DNA from: Shewanella mangrovi
GTDB lineage: Bacteria; Pseudomonadota; Gammaproteobacteria; Enterobacterales; Shewanellaceae
Reading direction: 5' to 3'
DNA: 64,000 bases
Assembly (NCBI RefSeq): GCF_000753795.1
Contig: NZ_JPEO01000001.1
Span: 310,001-374,000 of the forward strand
This document shows positions 27,398 through 37,763 of this stretch, in pieces. How positions within the stretch are numbered: the first letter of the stretch is position 1; every line of letters starts with the position of its first letter. The translations under genes were made by a program, and so were the position numbers. The notes below the pieces were generated by a model that was not told the origin of the DNA, searched no databases, and worked only from the letters and a program-made list of their open reading frames with translations.

Positions 27398-29128
27398 GTG
27401 GACGCATATACGATTAACAGCTTTTTTCTTGTTGGTGCTTTACTGGCTGCAATCAGTGTCCTGCTCAGTCCTGTCTCTTCTCGTCTCGGTATTCCGATTT
27501 TGGTGGTGTTTCTCGCCGTTGGTATGTTGGCGGGAGAGGATGGTCCGGGCGGCATTGTGTTCAATGACTATTCCACCGCTTATCTGGTGAGTAATCTGGC
27601 GTTAGCAATTATTTTGCTGGATGGTGGCATGCGCACGCGCGTGGCGAGTTTTCGAGTCGCCTTGTGGCCGGCGCTGTCGCTGGCTACCGTCGGCGTGGTG
27701 ATCACCACAGGTTTAACAGGCTTGCTTGCCAGTTATCTGTTCGGCTTAAACTGGCTGCAAGGATTACTGGTAGGTGCCATTGTGGGCTCCACCGACGCAG
27801 CCGCAGTATTCAGTCTGCTTAAAGGGCGTGCCATTAATGAAAGGGTCGGCTCAACACTGGAAATTGAGTCGGGCAGCAACGACCCGATGGCGGTGTTTCT
27901 CACCGTCACCCTAATCAGCATTTTGGCATCAGCATCCCACGAAGTATCCGCCAGCCATTTACTGCTGAGTTTTGTGAAGCAATTTGGCTTTGGTGCGTTA
28001 CTCGGATTTATTGGTGGGTGGTTGATTTGGCGTTTGGTCAATCGTACTCAGTTGCCGGACGGTTTGTATTCAATTTTGGTGTTGAGTGGTGGCCTGATTG
28101 TCTATGCCATCTCTAATGCATTGGGTGGCAGCGGTATTCTGTCGATTTATCTCACCGGTCTGTTTTTAGGAAACCGAGCGACCCGCAGCAAACACTCCAT
28201 TTTAAGTGTGCTTGATGGCATGACGTGGGTGAGTCAGATTGGCATGTTCCTCGTGCTCGGGTTGCTGATCACCCCAAGCGATCTAGAAACCGTGGCATTG
28301 CCTGGGTTGGTACTTGCATTTGGCATGATTTTTATCGCACGGCCTGCCGCTGTGTGGGTCAGTTTGGCGCCGTTTCGCCGTTTTCAGGCGCGGCAAATTC
28401 ACTTTATTTCTTGGGTTGGGTTACGTGGCGCCGTACCAATTATTCTGGCGGTGTTTCCAATGATGGCGGGATTGCCACAGGCACAACTGTACTTCAATTT
28501 GGCCTTCTTTGTGGTGTTGGTGTCATTGTTGTTTCAAGGCAGCACACTGACCTATGCAGCGCGACTTGCCAAAGTTGAGTTGCCGCCAAAACCTGAACCC
28601 GTTTCTCGCTCGGGGGTAGAGATATATCCCACCAGTGAATGGGAGATATTTGTTTACAAGCTGAGTGAAAGTAAATGGTGTATTGGTGAGCCGTTGCGAC
28701 AACTCACTATGCCCAACGATACTCGTATTGCGGCCGTTTTTCGTGACGATGAACTCATGCACCCATCCGGGAGTACCAAGCTAAAGGCGGGGGATACCCT
28801 GTGCGTGCTGGCAAAAGAGAGCGACTTAGATGCGCTGAGTCGAATGTTTAGTGAAGCTCCGGAGAAGACTGACTCGCCCCGTTTCTTTGGTGACTTCTTT
28901 ATGTCGATGGATGTGCTGTTGGCCGACATGGCTGTCGTTTACGGTTTCATGTTGGATGAAGACCACCAGTTAATGAGTGTTGGTGAGCTGGTAAAAGAGC
29001 AACTTGGTAGCTCACCAGTCGTTGGCGATCAATTCATGTGGCAAGGCATTGGCTGGATCGTCGCAGAAGTGTTGCAGGGCGATGTTGTCCGGGTTGGTAT
29101 TCGCTTACCAACCCAAGACAATGGTTAG
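27398..29128 (+). CDS. nhaP2: K+/H+ antiporter NhaP2 (CvrA)
   Basis: A 576-residue CPA1-type antiporter, close to E. coli CvrA throughout ([53 protein letters not shown]). About 12 membrane helices span the first 390 residues. The acidic GSND motif is probably the ion site. A cytoplasmic tail holds a TrkA-C domain (about 410-490) and a CorC/HlyC-like C-terminus. It exports potassium in exchange for protons and helps with ion balance. The start is GTG with AAAGGAG six bases upstream. The stop abuts the convergent lpxL stop with no spacer. Confidence 0.92.
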   Translation: MDAYTINSFFLVGALLAAISVLLSPVSSRLGIPILVVFLAVGMLAGEDGPGGIVFNDYSTAYLVSNLALAIILLDGGMRTRVASFRVALWPALSLATVGVVITTGLTGLLASYLFGLNWLQGLLVGAIVGSTDAAAVFSLLKGRAINERVGSTLEIESGSNDPMAVFLTVTLISILASASHEVSASHLLLSFVKQFGFGALLGFIGGWLIWRLVNRTQLPDGLYSILVLSGGLIVYAISNALGGSGILSIYLTGLFLGNRATRSKHSILSVLDGMTWVSQIGMFLVLGLLITPSDLETVALPGLVLAFGMIFIARPAAVWVSLAPFRRFQARQIHFISWVGLRGAVPIILAVFPMMAGLPQAQLYFNLAFFVVLVSLLFQGSTLTYAARLAKVELPPKPEPVSRSGVEIYPTSEWEIFVYKLSESKWCIGEPLRQLTMPNDTRIAAVFRDDELMHPSGSTKLKAGDTLCVLAKESDLDALSRMFSEAPEKTDSPRFFGDFFMSMDVLLADMAVVYGFMLDEDHQLMSVGELVKEQLGSSPVVGDQFMWQGIGWIVAEVLQGDVVRVGIRLPTQDNG

Positions 29129-30055
29129 CTATTTGTAGAGTGAAGCTGAGCCCTTCACCGGACGGGTTTTGAAGCGGCGGTGTAACCACATGTACTGTGA
29201 CATATTGCGTGAGATTAGGCGCTCAATAATGCCGTTACCACGTATTGCATCTTGCTCTTCATTCTCGCCCGGATAGTTATCCAATGGTGCTTCAATCTCG
29301 ATGGTATAGCCGTTGTCATCGGCATTTCGTTCGACGAAGAACGGCAGTACCTTAGCTTTACCCAATTTTGCTAGGGTTGTACCGCCAGTAATCGTCGCCG
29401 CATCGGGTACGGCAAAAAAGGGAATAAAGATAGCACTGGAGCGGCCAAAGTCCTGATCCGCGGTGTACCAAATCACATTAGGTGCACGCAGGCTGCGTAC
29501 CATCTGGCGCAGATCGCGCTTAGGGATAAGTGCTTTGTTAGAGCGCAGACGTCCCTTCACTTGCAAGTATTCCATCACTGGATGATTGTGTGGCCGGTAG
29601 ACGCCAACGCCGGGATTAAACTGGCCAAAAATGCGCGCGCCCATCTCTAGCGGTAAACAGTGCACCGCAAAAAGAATCACGCCTTGACCAGCATCCAATG
29701 TTTGCTGCACATACTCTTGGCCTTTAATGGTCATATGCGCTTGAATACGCTCGTTTGACCACCACCAAGCGTTGATAGTGTCGAAAATCGCTTTGCCAGT
29801 TTCAGCAAAGTTGCGCTTGAGTAACTGCTCGCGATCGGCCGTCGCCATATCGGGAAAACACAAGGCTAAGTTACGTCTGGCAGTATGGACTCGCCCTTTG
29901 GCAAATAGCATGGCTAAACGTCCGATGCCTGCGCCTAACTTCATCTGCCACCGCAGAGGCAACAGCGTGAGCAAACGCGCAAACCCCACCCCACACCAGA
30001 GCAACCAGTGCTTTGGATGCAGCAATTGTTTTGAAAATTCAGCTCTTTCGACCAC
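29129..30055 (-). CDS. lpxL: Lipid A acyltransferase LpxL/LpxP
   Basis: A 308-residue inner-membrane acyltransferase with an N-terminal membrane helix (HWLLWCGVGFARLLTLLPL) and the H-x4-E catalytic motif at His132-Glu137. The following ARIFG, GVYRPHNHP, NVIWYTADQDFG and IPFFAVP segments match the LpxL group. It adds a secondary acyl chain, usually laurate, to Kdo2-lipid IVA. It diverges from hldE, another gene of lipopolysaccharide synthesis, across about 100 bases. LpxP (palmitoleoyl) is the main alternative. Confidence 0.88.
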   Translation of the reverse strand: MVERAEFSKQLLHPKHWLLWCGVGFARLLTLLPLRWQMKLGAGIGRLAMLFAKGRVHTARRNLALCFPDMATADREQLLKRNFAETGKAIFDTINAWWWSNERIQAHMTIKGQEYVQQTLDAGQGVILFAVHCLPLEMGARIFGQFNPGVGVYRPHNHPVMEYLQVKGRLRSNKALIPKRDLRQMVRSLRAPNVIWYTADQDFGRSSAIFIPFFAVPDAATITGGTTLAKLGKAKVLPFFVERNADDNGYTIEIEAPLDNYPGENEEQDAIRGNGIIERLISRNMSQYMWLHRRFKTRPVKGSASLYK

Positions 30056-30159
30056 GTTTCACTTTACCCACAACAAAAATTAGCGCTTATTCTAACGCAA
30101 ATTTTGCTGAAAATTGGGTACAATCCTTCCTTATTTTGCCTTGACCGGAATTGTCCGAG

Positions 30160-31590
30160 ATGAAAGTTACCCTGCCTGCGTTTGAAAAAGCTCGTGTACT
30201 AGTGGTTGGTGATGTGATGCTAGACCGCTATTGGGTGGGCCCAACTGGGCGTATTTCCCCTGAAGCGCCTGTTCCAGTGGTGAAAATCAATCAGATTGAA
30301 GACCGCCCCGGTGGCGCGGCTAACGTCGCACTCAATATTGCGGCGCTGGGTGGCGCGGTCGCCTTAAGTGGTATTGTTGGCGAAGATGATACAGCCACTG
30401 CGCTGACCAATGGTTTGAAAGCACAAGGGGTCACTCCGTCTTGGTTGCAAGTGAATGATAAACCTACGATCACCAAACTGCGGGTGTTGAGCCGCAATCA
30501 ACAGTTGATCCGCCTCGATTTTGAAGAGCCGTTTACTCAGGCACAAAGCGCAGACATGCTTGCTCAAGCCGAAGAGTTACTAGCAGACTGCAGTGTGGCG
30601 ATTCTGTCAGATTACGCCAAAGGTGCCATTAGTGATCCGCGTGCCTTTATTGAAAAAGCACGTGTGGCAGGCGTGAAAGTATTGGTGGATCCTAAAGGCA
30701 GCGATTTTAGCCGCTATCGCGGTGCGACCCTGATCACCCCGAATATGAGTGAATTTGAAGCGGTCGTTGGCACCGTGACTTCTGAAGCCGATTTAGTCGA
30801 AAAAGCGCAAGGGTTAATCGCGCAATATGAATTGGAAGCGATGTTGGTCACCCGTTCAGAAAAAGGCATGACCTTAATTACCCGCGATGGCAATGAACTG
30901 CATATTCCAACCGTTGCCCGCGAAGTGTATGACGTTACCGGCGCGGGTGACACTGTCATCTCCACCTTAGCGACGGCATTAGCGGCAGGTAGTGACTTAG
31001 CCCAAGCCTGTGCGATTGCCAACACGGCTGCTGGGGTTGTGGTCGGTAAGCTTGGCACTTCTACCGTCAGTCGTATTGAGTTGATTGAAGCCTTGTCTGC
31101 GCATCAAGGTGAAAGTGGGTTTGGTGTGGTCAGCGAAGAGCAATTAGCTTATGCAATGGAACAGTCACGATTACGTGGCGAACGCATTGTGATGACCAAC
31201 GGTTGTTTTGATATTTTGCATGCAGGCCATGTGTCTTACTTAAAAGATGCACGCGCCTTGGGCGACCGCCTGATTGTCGCGGTCAACGATGATGATTCAG
31301 TGAAACGTCTGAAAGGCGAAGGCCGCCCGGTCAACAATGTTGAGCGTCGTATGGCGGTTTTGGCAGGACTTGCCGCGGTCGATTGGGTAGTGCCATTTAG
31401 CGAGGACACTCCTCAGCGTTTGATAGCCCGTTTATTACCTGACTTACTGGTCAAAGGCGGCGATTATCGCATTGAAGAGATTGCCGGTGGCGCCGAAGTG
31501 ATGGCGGCGGGTGGCAGCGTAAAAGTGCTCGGCTTTGAAGATGGCATTTCTACTACCGCGATTATTCAACGCATTATGGATAAACCTTAA
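30160..31590 (+). CDS. hldE: Bifunctional heptose kinase/adenylyltransferase HldE
   Basis: A 476-residue enzyme making ADP-heptose for the lipopolysaccharide core. The PfkB-type kinase domain (1 to about 320) starts [20 protein letters not shown] and includes the catalytic DVTGAGDT. The cytidylyltransferase-like domain (about 345-476) has [16 protein letters not shown] with its HxGH site. The frame is open to a TTG nine bases upstream, but the ATG at 30160 matches the E. coli start. A -10-like TACAAT lies at 30119-30124. The stop overlaps the next gene's ATG (TAATG), so the two are coupled. Confidence 0.95.
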   Translation: MKVTLPAFEKARVLVVGDVMLDRYWVGPTGRISPEAPVPVVKINQIEDRPGGAANVALNIAALGGAVALSGIVGEDDTATALTNGLKAQGVTPSWLQVNDKPTITKLRVLSRNQQLIRLDFEEPFTQAQSADMLAQAEELLADCSVAILSDYAKGAISDPRAFIEKARVAGVKVLVDPKGSDFSRYRGATLITPNMSEFEAVVGTVTSEADLVEKAQGLIAQYELEAMLVTRSEKGMTLITRDGNELHIPTVAREVYDVTGAGDTVISTLATALAAGSDLAQACAIANTAAGVVVGKLGTSTVSRIELIEALSAHQGESGFGVVSEEQLAYAMEQSRLRGERIVMTNGCFDILHAGHVSYLKDARALGDRLIVAVNDDDSVKRLKGEGRPVNNVERRMAVLAGLAAVDWVVPFSEDTPQRLIARLLPDLLVKGGDYRIEEIAGGAEVMAAGGSVKVLGFEDGISTTAIIQRIMDKP

Positions 31591-32438
31591 TGCTGAGTGC
31601 TGTGGTGCTGGCATCAGGGCTGTTTTCGCTGACGGTAGGTGAGCGAGAAGCGCTGGTATGTCCGCCACAGCAGTATTACCAATGTCTTGCGGAAGTGCCG
31701 CAAACGTTACGGCGTGATTTCCCTCAATCAAGCGAAGGTGTAAGACAAGCGCTGGGGCTGCGTGCCGCGATGGCGATGCCAATCGATGATAATCACTTCG
31801 CTGGCATTATTCTGTGGGCGCCGAAACGCTTACCCTCAAGTATCAGCGCTTTGTGGAACGATACTGTCTATCAATTGCCGCTGCAACAACAAGCACAACT
31901 GACGTTGTGGCATGAGCTTGGGCATCTGGAAATTAAGCGCCTGCAGCGCCAAAATCTGCTGCCGCAAACCCTATCTACACTGGAGCATGAATGGTTGGCT
32001 GACGCTTATATGGTGTGGCGCAGTGTGCAAGAAACGGGTGAGCTGACGTTGGCACAACAACAACTCGATCGGCGTAACATGGCGGTGTTTGCTGATATCA
32101 AAAACTTTTCCCATTGGACCGCCTTATACCTTAATCAAGCCGTTGAGCAACTTGATGCTCAGCAAGTGCAACACCAGCCATTTGCCCCCTGGCTGGTCAA
32201 TCTTTATCAACATACTCAACAATATAACGAAGATGAGTTGCAAGAGTTTTCCGGCTTGCTACAACGCTTGTTCGGTATGGGCCGTTCACAGTCGTTGCCT
32301 GATTACATGAGCTGGCGTCGCCCAACATTGGGCCAAGTGCTTGCTCCAACGCTGCGCAGAGTGATGGGGATTAGCGCCGCCAATCAATGGATGACAGAGC
32401 AAAACTTGCTGCCTAAACAAAGTGCGGCGCGCCAGTAA
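31590..32438 (+). CDS. Putative HELGH zinc metallopeptidase, coupled to hldE
   Basis: A 282-residue protein I cannot place in a named family. Residues 108-112 are HELGH, a zincin HExxH site preceded by TLW. At 132-140 comes EHEWLADAY, whose Glu134 and Asp138 resemble the third-ligand ExxAD motif of gluzincins such as ImmA/M48. The N-terminus [17 protein letters not shown] is hydrophobic and could be a signal or anchor; the two early cysteines may be periplasmic. The ATG overlaps the hldE stop (TAATG). It may process an envelope protein, but that is inference from context. Confidence 0.65.
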   Translation: MLSAVVLASGLFSLTVGEREALVCPPQQYYQCLAEVPQTLRRDFPQSSEGVRQALGLRAAMAMPIDDNHFAGIILWAPKRLPSSISALWNDTVYQLPLQQQAQLTLWHELGHLEIKRLQRQNLLPQTLSTLEHEWLADAYMVWRSVQETGELTLAQQQLDRRNMAVFADIKNFSHWTALYLNQAVEQLDAQQVQHQPFAPWLVNLYQHTQQYNEDELQEFSGLLQRLFGMGRSQSLPDYMSWRRPTLGQVLAPTLRRVMGISAANQWMTEQNLLPKQSAARQ

Positions 32439-32550
32439 TTTGATCGCTTCGGATACGTAACTAAAGAAAGTTTGCCAGCCGCGAAATCCTTCCGAGGCTT
32501 TGCTAGTCTTGCTGCCAGTTGAGTACTGAATCAGTGACAGGAAATTCAAT

Positions 32551-33024
32551 ATGGCTAAGCGTTCTAAGTTAGAAACTGAAAAAACCATTGTCCAGATCGA
32601 AACAGCAGCCTTGCAGCAAATTCTCTCGATTGGTTACGAGTCTATGTCCTATAGCACGCTGGCAGAGGCGACGGGTATCAGCCGTACCGGCATTTCTCAC
32701 CATTTCCCACGTAAGGTTGATTTTCTGTTGGTGCTAAACCAGCGCATTGGCCAGATCTTTGTCGATGCACTCGATTTTTCAGGCACAAGCGCGCTGGAGT
32801 TGAGCTGGCAGGAAGCCATGGCGAGCCCAAAGTTGAGAGCGATTCTGCGTTTGTTTTTTAATTTTTGTGCGCGGCCGGGGACCGAAATTAGTGAATTTTC
32901 GGCGGTTGCGATGGCGAAAAAATCGGCCGTCCAAGCGTTGGGAGCAGAAGGGAGTGCACTGGTCAGCCAGCTATTAGGCCAAAGCGCGCTTGCGCTGTTG
33001 GCTGAAAATAACTTAGCCGCATAA
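32551..33024 (+). CDS. TetR-type transcriptional regulator
   Basis: A 157-residue protein, short for the family (usually 190-220). The N-terminal helix-turn-helix is visible: ALQQILSIGYESMSYSTLAEATGISRTGISHHFPRK resembles the TetR pattern ending in YxHF, here SHHFPRKVDFL. The C-terminal helices that bind ligand are brief. CAGGAAA lies before the ATG. Its target is unknown. A 19-bp perfect palindrome about 165 bases downstream (33189) may be its operator. Confidence 0.7.
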   Translation: MAKRSKLETEKTIVQIETAALQQILSIGYESMSYSTLAEATGISRTGISHHFPRKVDFLLVLNQRIGQIFVDALDFSGTSALELSWQEAMASPKLRAILRLFFNFCARPGTEISEFSAVAMAKKSAVQALGAEGSALVSQLLGQSALALLAENNLAA

Positions 33025-33188
33025 ATTCCACATTGCGGTTGATATGGCGTGTTTTAAAAGGTGACCATCTCGATCAGCGTGAGATGATAACCGATTGTTA
33101 TCCCATGGAATTCGATCACTCTGGAACAGTGCTAACGACAAAGGGTACGTTTTTCTCGATTATCTCAGTGCAAAAAAACGTTGATAAA

Positions 33189-33207
33189 AGCAACTAAATT
33201 AGTTGCT
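33189..33207. promoter_or_regulatory. 19-bp perfect palindrome upstream of a small membrane protein
   Basis: AGCAACTAAATTAGTTGCT has two 9-base arms around a central A. It is not followed by a T-run, so a protein-binding operator is more likely than a terminator. Confidence 0.5.
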
Positions 33208-33249
33208 CCCTACCGCACCTTCGTGCTAGTGTCAACTTATCGATTTTTT

Positions 33250-33265
33250 TGTGAGGTTTGTCACG
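33250..33265. promoter_or_regulatory. CRP-like site at a translation start
   Basis: TGTGAGGTTTGTCACG matches TGTGA-N6-TCACA at nine of ten positions. It ends two bases before the ATG of the small membrane protein and contains its GAGG ribosome-binding site, an unusual place for an activator. Confidence 0.5.
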
Positions 33266-33267
33266 TT

Positions 33268-33615
33268 ATGAGATTTTGGCAGAAATCTACAGCATTACTG
33301 ATATGCAGCATCGCGCTGATAGCAGTGCTGTCTACTGCCAGCTCATCGATGCTGCGTCTCAGCTCACAGACTACATTTCTCAGCTCTGATGAAGGTCGTG
33401 TTGGTCAGGCCCACATCCTGGCCGCCGCGGTGGTGGTACCGGAAACTTTATCAGAGTCATTCGAGCCGCTGGAGCCCCGAAAGCGAGCCAAACTGCAGGC
33501 GCGTTATGCCCTGCTGAAAGAGATAATGCCGCTACAATCGGTATTGTCTCACAACAAAACCTTGCGCTACTTTATGGCGCCGAGCCGTGCACCGCCTGTT
33601 ACTCAACTGGTTTAA
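33268..33615 (+). CDS. Small anchored hypothetical protein
   Basis: 115 residues from the ATG at 33268, with GAGG about 11 bases upstream; a longer frame from 33181 would place a long tail before the hydrophobic segment. Residues 8-26 (TALLICSIALIAVLSTASS) form a membrane anchor or signal peptide, followed by a helical, charged periplasmic part with the RKRAKLQARYALLKEIMPL segment. No family is recognised. It precedes the CBS gene in the same direction and may be regulated by the palindrome and CRP-like site just upstream. Confidence 0.55.
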   Translation: MRFWQKSTALLICSIALIAVLSTASSSMLRLSSQTTFLSSDEGRVGQAHILAAAVVVPETLSESFEPLEPRKRAKLQARYALLKEIMPLQSVLSHNKTLRYFMAPSRAPPVTQLV

Positions 33616-33670
33616 CTTGAGTTAAGTGACAATAAATAAACAAAACTAAAATTGTTTTATGAGGTGCTTC

Positions 33671-34261
33671 ATGAAAACCTTAAATACTTTCTGCCTTAAT
33701 GCTGCGCAGACACTTGCCCAATCTTCAACCGTTAGTGTTCTAGACGCTGATTCTCCAGCGCTGGAAGCAATGATGTCCTTCGACCATCAAATCCGTATGG
33801 CGTTACCTGCGACTATGCCGGCGCCAGAGGCATTCAACATTATGGATGCGGAAAATAGCCAGATTAACTACGTGATAAATGATCGTCATGAGTTTCTGGG
33901 GATTGTTGGGCGTAGCTGGTTGTCGGCTGACAGTTTGGCAAAATATGTTGATAAGGCGCATGGCCCATCAACTTGGACTGTCTCTGATATGATGTTGCCG
34001 CGCTATGAGATGTTAGCGGTCTCGCAAGAAGAGTTAGATAACGCCAGTGTGGCGGATGTGTTGGCCAGTTTCCGCAGTGTGCAACGCGACTTTCTGTTAG
34101 TGATCAATCGACGTGGTAACGTTTGTGGCTTGCTAGCGGCGGAAGATATTCTGCAACGTATGCAACAACGCCCAAGCGAGCAGGAAAAAGTGAACGTGCT
34201 CAATATCCTGCAGCAAATTCGCCAGAGCCATAACTTGGAAAAGCAAGTGCTTAATGGCTAA
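33671..34261 (+). CDS. CBS-domain protein
   Basis: 196 residues from the ATG at 33671, with GAGGTG six bases upstream (the frame extends four codons further but without a site). The C-terminal half, TVSDMMLPRYEMLAVS to VCGLLAAEDILQRM, is a CBS unit with the usual GLLAAEDIL ending. The N-terminal half (LDADSPALEAM, then FLGIVGRSWL) looks like a degenerate second one. CBS pairs bind adenine nucleotides and regulate partner proteins; no transporter or enzyme domain is fused here. A strong terminator follows. Confidence 0.72.
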   Translation: MKTLNTFCLNAAQTLAQSSTVSVLDADSPALEAMMSFDHQIRMALPATMPAPEAFNIMDAENSQINYVINDRHEFLGIVGRSWLSADSLAKYVDKAHGPSTWTVSDMMLPRYEMLAVSQEELDNASVADVLASFRSVQRDFLLVINRRGNVCGLLAAEDILQRMQQRPSEQEKVNVLNILQQIRQSHNLEKQVLNG

Positions 34262-34277
34262 GCGCGATAAGCAAAAC

Positions 34278-34306
34278 AAAAGCCGGTGCATGCACCGGCT
34301 TTTTTA
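34278..34306. terminator. Bidirectional terminator between CBS gene and pntB
   Basis: AGCCGGTGCA and TGCACCGGCT are a perfect 20-base palindrome flanked by A- and T-runs. Confidence 0.87.
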
Positions 34307-34326
34307 TGCTTTTCAATTAATGCAGC

Positions 34327-35811
34327 TTACAGCGCATTAAGAATTGCAGTCACTGAATCTTTCGCATCACCAAACAGCATTTGGGTATTTTCTTTAAAGA
34401 ACAGTGGGTTCTGTACGCCCGCGTAACCAGTGTTCATTGAGCGTTTGAAGGCAATCACGTTGCTTGCTTTCCACACTTCCAACACTGGCATACCTGCAAT
34501 TGGGCTACCTGGATCTTCAGAAGCCGCTGGGTTTACGGTATCGTTGGCACCAATCACCAGAACTGTATCGGTTGACTCGAAGTCATCATTGATTTCGTCC
34601 ATTTCCAATACGATGTCGTATGGAACTTTGGCTTCAGCCAGCAGTACGTTCATATGACCTGGCAGACGCCCCGCAACAGGGTGAATCCCAAAGCGTACTT
34701 CGACACCCGCTGCACGCAGTTTCGAGGTGATTTCTGCCACTGGATATTGTGCTTGCGCCACTGCCATACCGTATCCCGGCGTAATGATGACGGAGCTGGA
34801 GTTCTTCAGCATGTCAGCCACTTCTTCCGCGGTAGTTTCGCGATATTCGCCCATCTCTTCATCGCCAGTTGATACGGCACCATCAGTACCGAAGCCACCT
34901 GCAATCACAGAGATAAATGAACGGTTCATCGCCTTACACATGATGTACGACAGAATCGCACCTGATGAGCCCACCAGCGCACCAGTCACAATCAGCAGAT
35001 CGTTTGACAGCATAAAGCCCGCTGCCGCTGCCGCCCAACCAGAGTAGGAGTTCAGCATTGACACGACGACTGGCATATCAGCACCGCCAATCGATGCTAC
35101 CAAATGCCAGCCAAAGGCCAGGGCAATCAGCGTCATCACGATGACAGCAATGGTGCTACCGGCAGTGTTCACGAAGTACAGCAGCAGAATGAAGGACACA
35201 ACAACTGCCAACAGGTTCAGTTTATGGCGTTGTGGCAGCATCAAAGGTTTTGATGAAATCACGCCGCGCAACTTACCGAACGCCACAATAGAGCCAGTAA
35301 AGGTCACCGCACCGATGAAGATACCGAGGAAGATTTCAACCAAGTGGATGTTCAGCATTGCCCCTGTCAGCGCATGTTGTGATGCTGCTGCAGCTGCTTC
35401 TGAATAGGCTTCCTTCACCGCTTCAAGCGTGGTTTCCAGATCGGCGCCAGCAGTAACGACAACGTTGGTTGCGGCTTCTGGATGCAGATCGATCAGGCTG
35501 TTAAAGCCGACTAATACGGCTGCCAGACCCACGAAACTGTGCAGAATTGCAACCAGTTCAGGCATTTGGGTCATTTCAACTCTCAGTGCTAAACGTACGC
35601 CGATTGCGCCGCCAATCACCATGGCCAAAATGATCCAAGTTACGCCACTCGTTTCAGGGTTTAAAATGGTGGCAATCAACGCAATCGCCATACCGGTAAC
35701 ACCTAAGTAGTTACCTTGCTTGGCGGTTTCTTGCTTAGATAAGCCAGCCAGACTCAAAATAAAACACAGCGCCGAAATAATATAGGCCGCTGTAACCAGT
35801 CCATGAGACAC
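34327..35811 (-). CDS. pntB: NAD(P) transhydrogenase beta subunit PntB
   Basis: A 494-residue subunit with membrane helices (domain II, about 1-290) and the NADP(H)-binding domain III ([35 protein letters not shown]). With PntA it uses the proton gradient to make NADPH from NADH. E. coli PntB has 462 residues. The extra length is mostly an Ala/Glu-rich loop of about 30 residues (around 108-145) after [13 protein letters not shown], between the second and third membrane blocks, before [11 protein letters not shown]. It follows pntA by 11 bases. Confidence 0.94.
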   Translation of the reverse strand: MSHGLVTAAYIISALCFILSLAGLSKQETAKQGNYLGVTGMAIALIATILNPETSGVTWIILAMVIGGAIGVRLALRVEMTQMPELVAILHSFVGLAAVLVGFNSLIDLHPEAATNVVVTAGADLETTLEAVKEAYSEAAAAASQHALTGAMLNIHLVEIFLGIFIGAVTFTGSIVAFGKLRGVISSKPLMLPQRHKLNLLAVVVSFILLLYFVNTAGSTIAVIVMTLIALAFGWHLVASIGGADMPVVVSMLNSYSGWAAAAAGFMLSNDLLIVTGALVGSSGAILSYIMCKAMNRSFISVIAGGFGTDGAVSTGDEEMGEYRETTAEEVADMLKNSSSVIITPGYGMAVAQAQYPVAEITSKLRAAGVEVRFGIHPVAGRLPGHMNVLLAEAKVPYDIVLEMDEINDDFESTDTVLVIGANDTVNPAASEDPGSPIAGMPVLEVWKASNVIAFKRSMNTGYAGVQNPLFFKENTQMLFGDAKDSVTAILNAL

Positions 35812-35822
35812 GATAAACCCCC

Positions 35823-37349
35823 TTAACCTTTACGGAACATCTTCAGCATACGCTGAGTTACGGTGAAGCCACCGAAGATGTTGATGCTGGCAATCAATAC
35901 CGCCACAAAGGCAAGCGCGGTCACCAATGTTGAGCCTTGACCAATCTGTAACAGTGCACCGACTACAATGATGCCGGAAATTGCGTTAGTCACTGACATC
36001 AATGGCGTATGCAATGAATGCGATACGTTCCATACCACGTAGTAACCCACCACACAGGCAAGCATAAATACGGTGAAGTGCGACAGGAATTCTGCCGGTG
36101 CGACCGAAGCCACGGCGGCAAAACCTACCATGCCGAGTGCACCCAAAATGTATTTAAGCTTTGATGGCGCTTTTGGTGTGTCATCTTTTACTGGTGCCGC
36201 TTTAGCCGCAGGCTTTTGTGGTGCCGCAGATACCGAAATCGCAGGTGGTGGGAAGGTGACTTCACCGGCTTTTACCACGGTCATATTGCGCATCACCACA
36301 TCTTCAAAGTCGAGCACAGCGTTGCCATCTTTCTCTTTACACATCAACTTCATCAGGTTGACGAGGTTAGTGCCATAAAGTTGGGATGATTGTGCTGGCA
36401 AACGGCCCGGCAGATCGGTGTAACCTATCACTTTGACGCCGTTATCGGTGACGAACAGTTCACCTGGCTTGGTGTATTCGCAGTTACCGCCGGTTTGTGC
36501 CGCCATATCGACGATCACTGAGCCTGGCTTCATTGAATCCACCATCTCTTTGGTGATGAGGCGCGGCGCTGGGCGACCGGGGATCAGTGCGGTAGTGACG
36601 ATAATGTCTACTTCTTTGGCTTGCTCAGCAAACAAGGCCATTTCCGCTTTAATAAACTCTTCTGACATCACTTTGGCGTAACCGTCAGAAGATGAGCCGT
36701 CTTCGTCAAATTCGAGTTTGAGGAACTGACCGCCCATAGATTCAATCTGTTCTGCTACTTCAAGACGCGTGTCAAAGGCGCGTACTACGGCACCCAGTGA
36801 ACCTGCTGCACCGATAGCTGCAAGACCGGCAACACCGGCACCAATCACCAATACTTTGGCAGGTGGTACTTTACCCGCAGCCGTAATTTGGCCAGTAAAG
36901 AAGCGGCCAAACTCATGCGCGGCTTCAACCACTGCACGGTAACCACCGATGTTAGCCATTGACGACAGCGCATCTAATGACTGGGCACGAGAGATACGTG
37001 GCACCATATCCATGGCCATCACATTGATGTTGCGTTGCGATAGTTTTTCAACCAACTCAGGATTCTGTGCTGGCCAAATAAAGCTCACCAGGGTTGCCCC
37101 ATCTTTGATTAGACCTATCTCTTCCTCGGTCGGTGCATTGACCTTGAAGATCAGGTCGGCTTGCCATACGTCAGGTGCCACAGTGGCCCCTGCAGCTTCA
37201 AAGGCCTTATCATCAAAGCTGGACAACGCCCCCGCGCCCGCTTGAACAGTAACTTCGAAGCCGAGCTTTTGTAGTTGCTCAACGGTGGCCGGGGTCGCAG
37301 CGACCCGGGTTTCACCGGCGAGGCTTTCTCTCGGTATTCCAATTTGCAT
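35823..37349 (-). CDS. pntA: NAD(P) transhydrogenase alpha subunit PntA
   Basis: A 508-residue partner of PntB (E. coli 510). It starts MQIGIPRES, with the NAD(H)-binding domain I over about 1-380 ([13 protein letters not shown]ossmann motif; RPAPRLIT), then a Pro/Ala-rich linker and four C-terminal membrane helices. AGGGA precedes the ATG. NADPH made here can feed CysJ, which is encoded next door and divergently, although that proximity may be coincidental. Confidence 0.95.
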   Translation of the reverse strand: MQIGIPRESLAGETRVAATPATVEQLQKLGFEVTVQAGAGALSSFDDKAFEAAGATVAPDVWQADLIFKVNAPTEEEIGLIKDGATLVSFIWPAQNPELVEKLSQRNINVMAMDMVPRISRAQSLDALSSMANIGGYRAVVEAAHEFGRFFTGQITAAGKVPPAKVLVIGAGVAGLAAIGAAGSLGAVVRAFDTRLEVAEQIESMGGQFLKLEFDEDGSSSDGYAKVMSEEFIKAEMALFAEQAKEVDIIVTTALIPGRPAPRLITKEMVDSMKPGSVIVDMAAQTGGNCEYTKPGELFVTDNGVKVIGYTDLPGRLPAQSSQLYGTNLVNLMKLMCKEKDGNAVLDFEDVVMRNMTVVKAGEVTFPPPAISVSAAPQKPAAKAAPVKDDTPKAPSKLKYILGALGMVGFAAVASVAPAEFLSHFTVFMLACVVGYYVVWNVSHSLHTPLMSVTNAISGIIVVGALLQIGQGSTLVTALAFVAVLIASINIFGGFTVTQRMLKMFRKG

Positions 37350-37763
37350 GACTATTCCCTGATATTGAATAAATACGCTTTATTGCGCGCATTACTTGCG
37401 CAACAAGGCGATAAACTGTATCGCTCAGAATCAATCAATATACGCTGTGTAATCGGTATATTCGACTGTTTATTGATCCTTACATGAACAGAAAGTTGAG
37501 ATGTGAGTGCATAACTTCCCTTCATGGCACATTCGTGCTAGATGCATTTTGGCAACTCCAGCAACGGAAACAAGCGCTGAATCGCAAAGCGACGCTAATC
37601 TGTACTGGTCGGAGCAAAATCTTTGCACCAGCACACATTTTTTTAACTTAAATAGCTTTATTCGCATATTCCAAATACGCATAAAAAAGTAAATTTTATT
37701 CTTTTTTAACCAAAGTGAGCAGCGCTAAGCTTGCGTGCATATCTATATTTGAAGGCTTAGCTC
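37350..37763. other. Intergenic region between divergent pntA and cysJ
   Basis: About 410 bases. Near pntA an inverted repeat AATATAC (37437-37443) and GTATATT (37456-37462) is separated by 12 bases. Near cysJ the segment 37640-37710 is very AT-rich with direct CGCATA copies. It is the likely CysB-activated promoter region, but I cannot assign a CysB site by eye. No RNA gene or terminator is apparent. Confidence 0.4.

Noticed and set aside
37437..37462. AATATAC/GTATATT inverted repeat as a firm operator for pntAB
   Set aside because: The arms are only seven AT-rich bases in an AT-rich region, which can arise by chance; it is recorded in the intergenic entry only.
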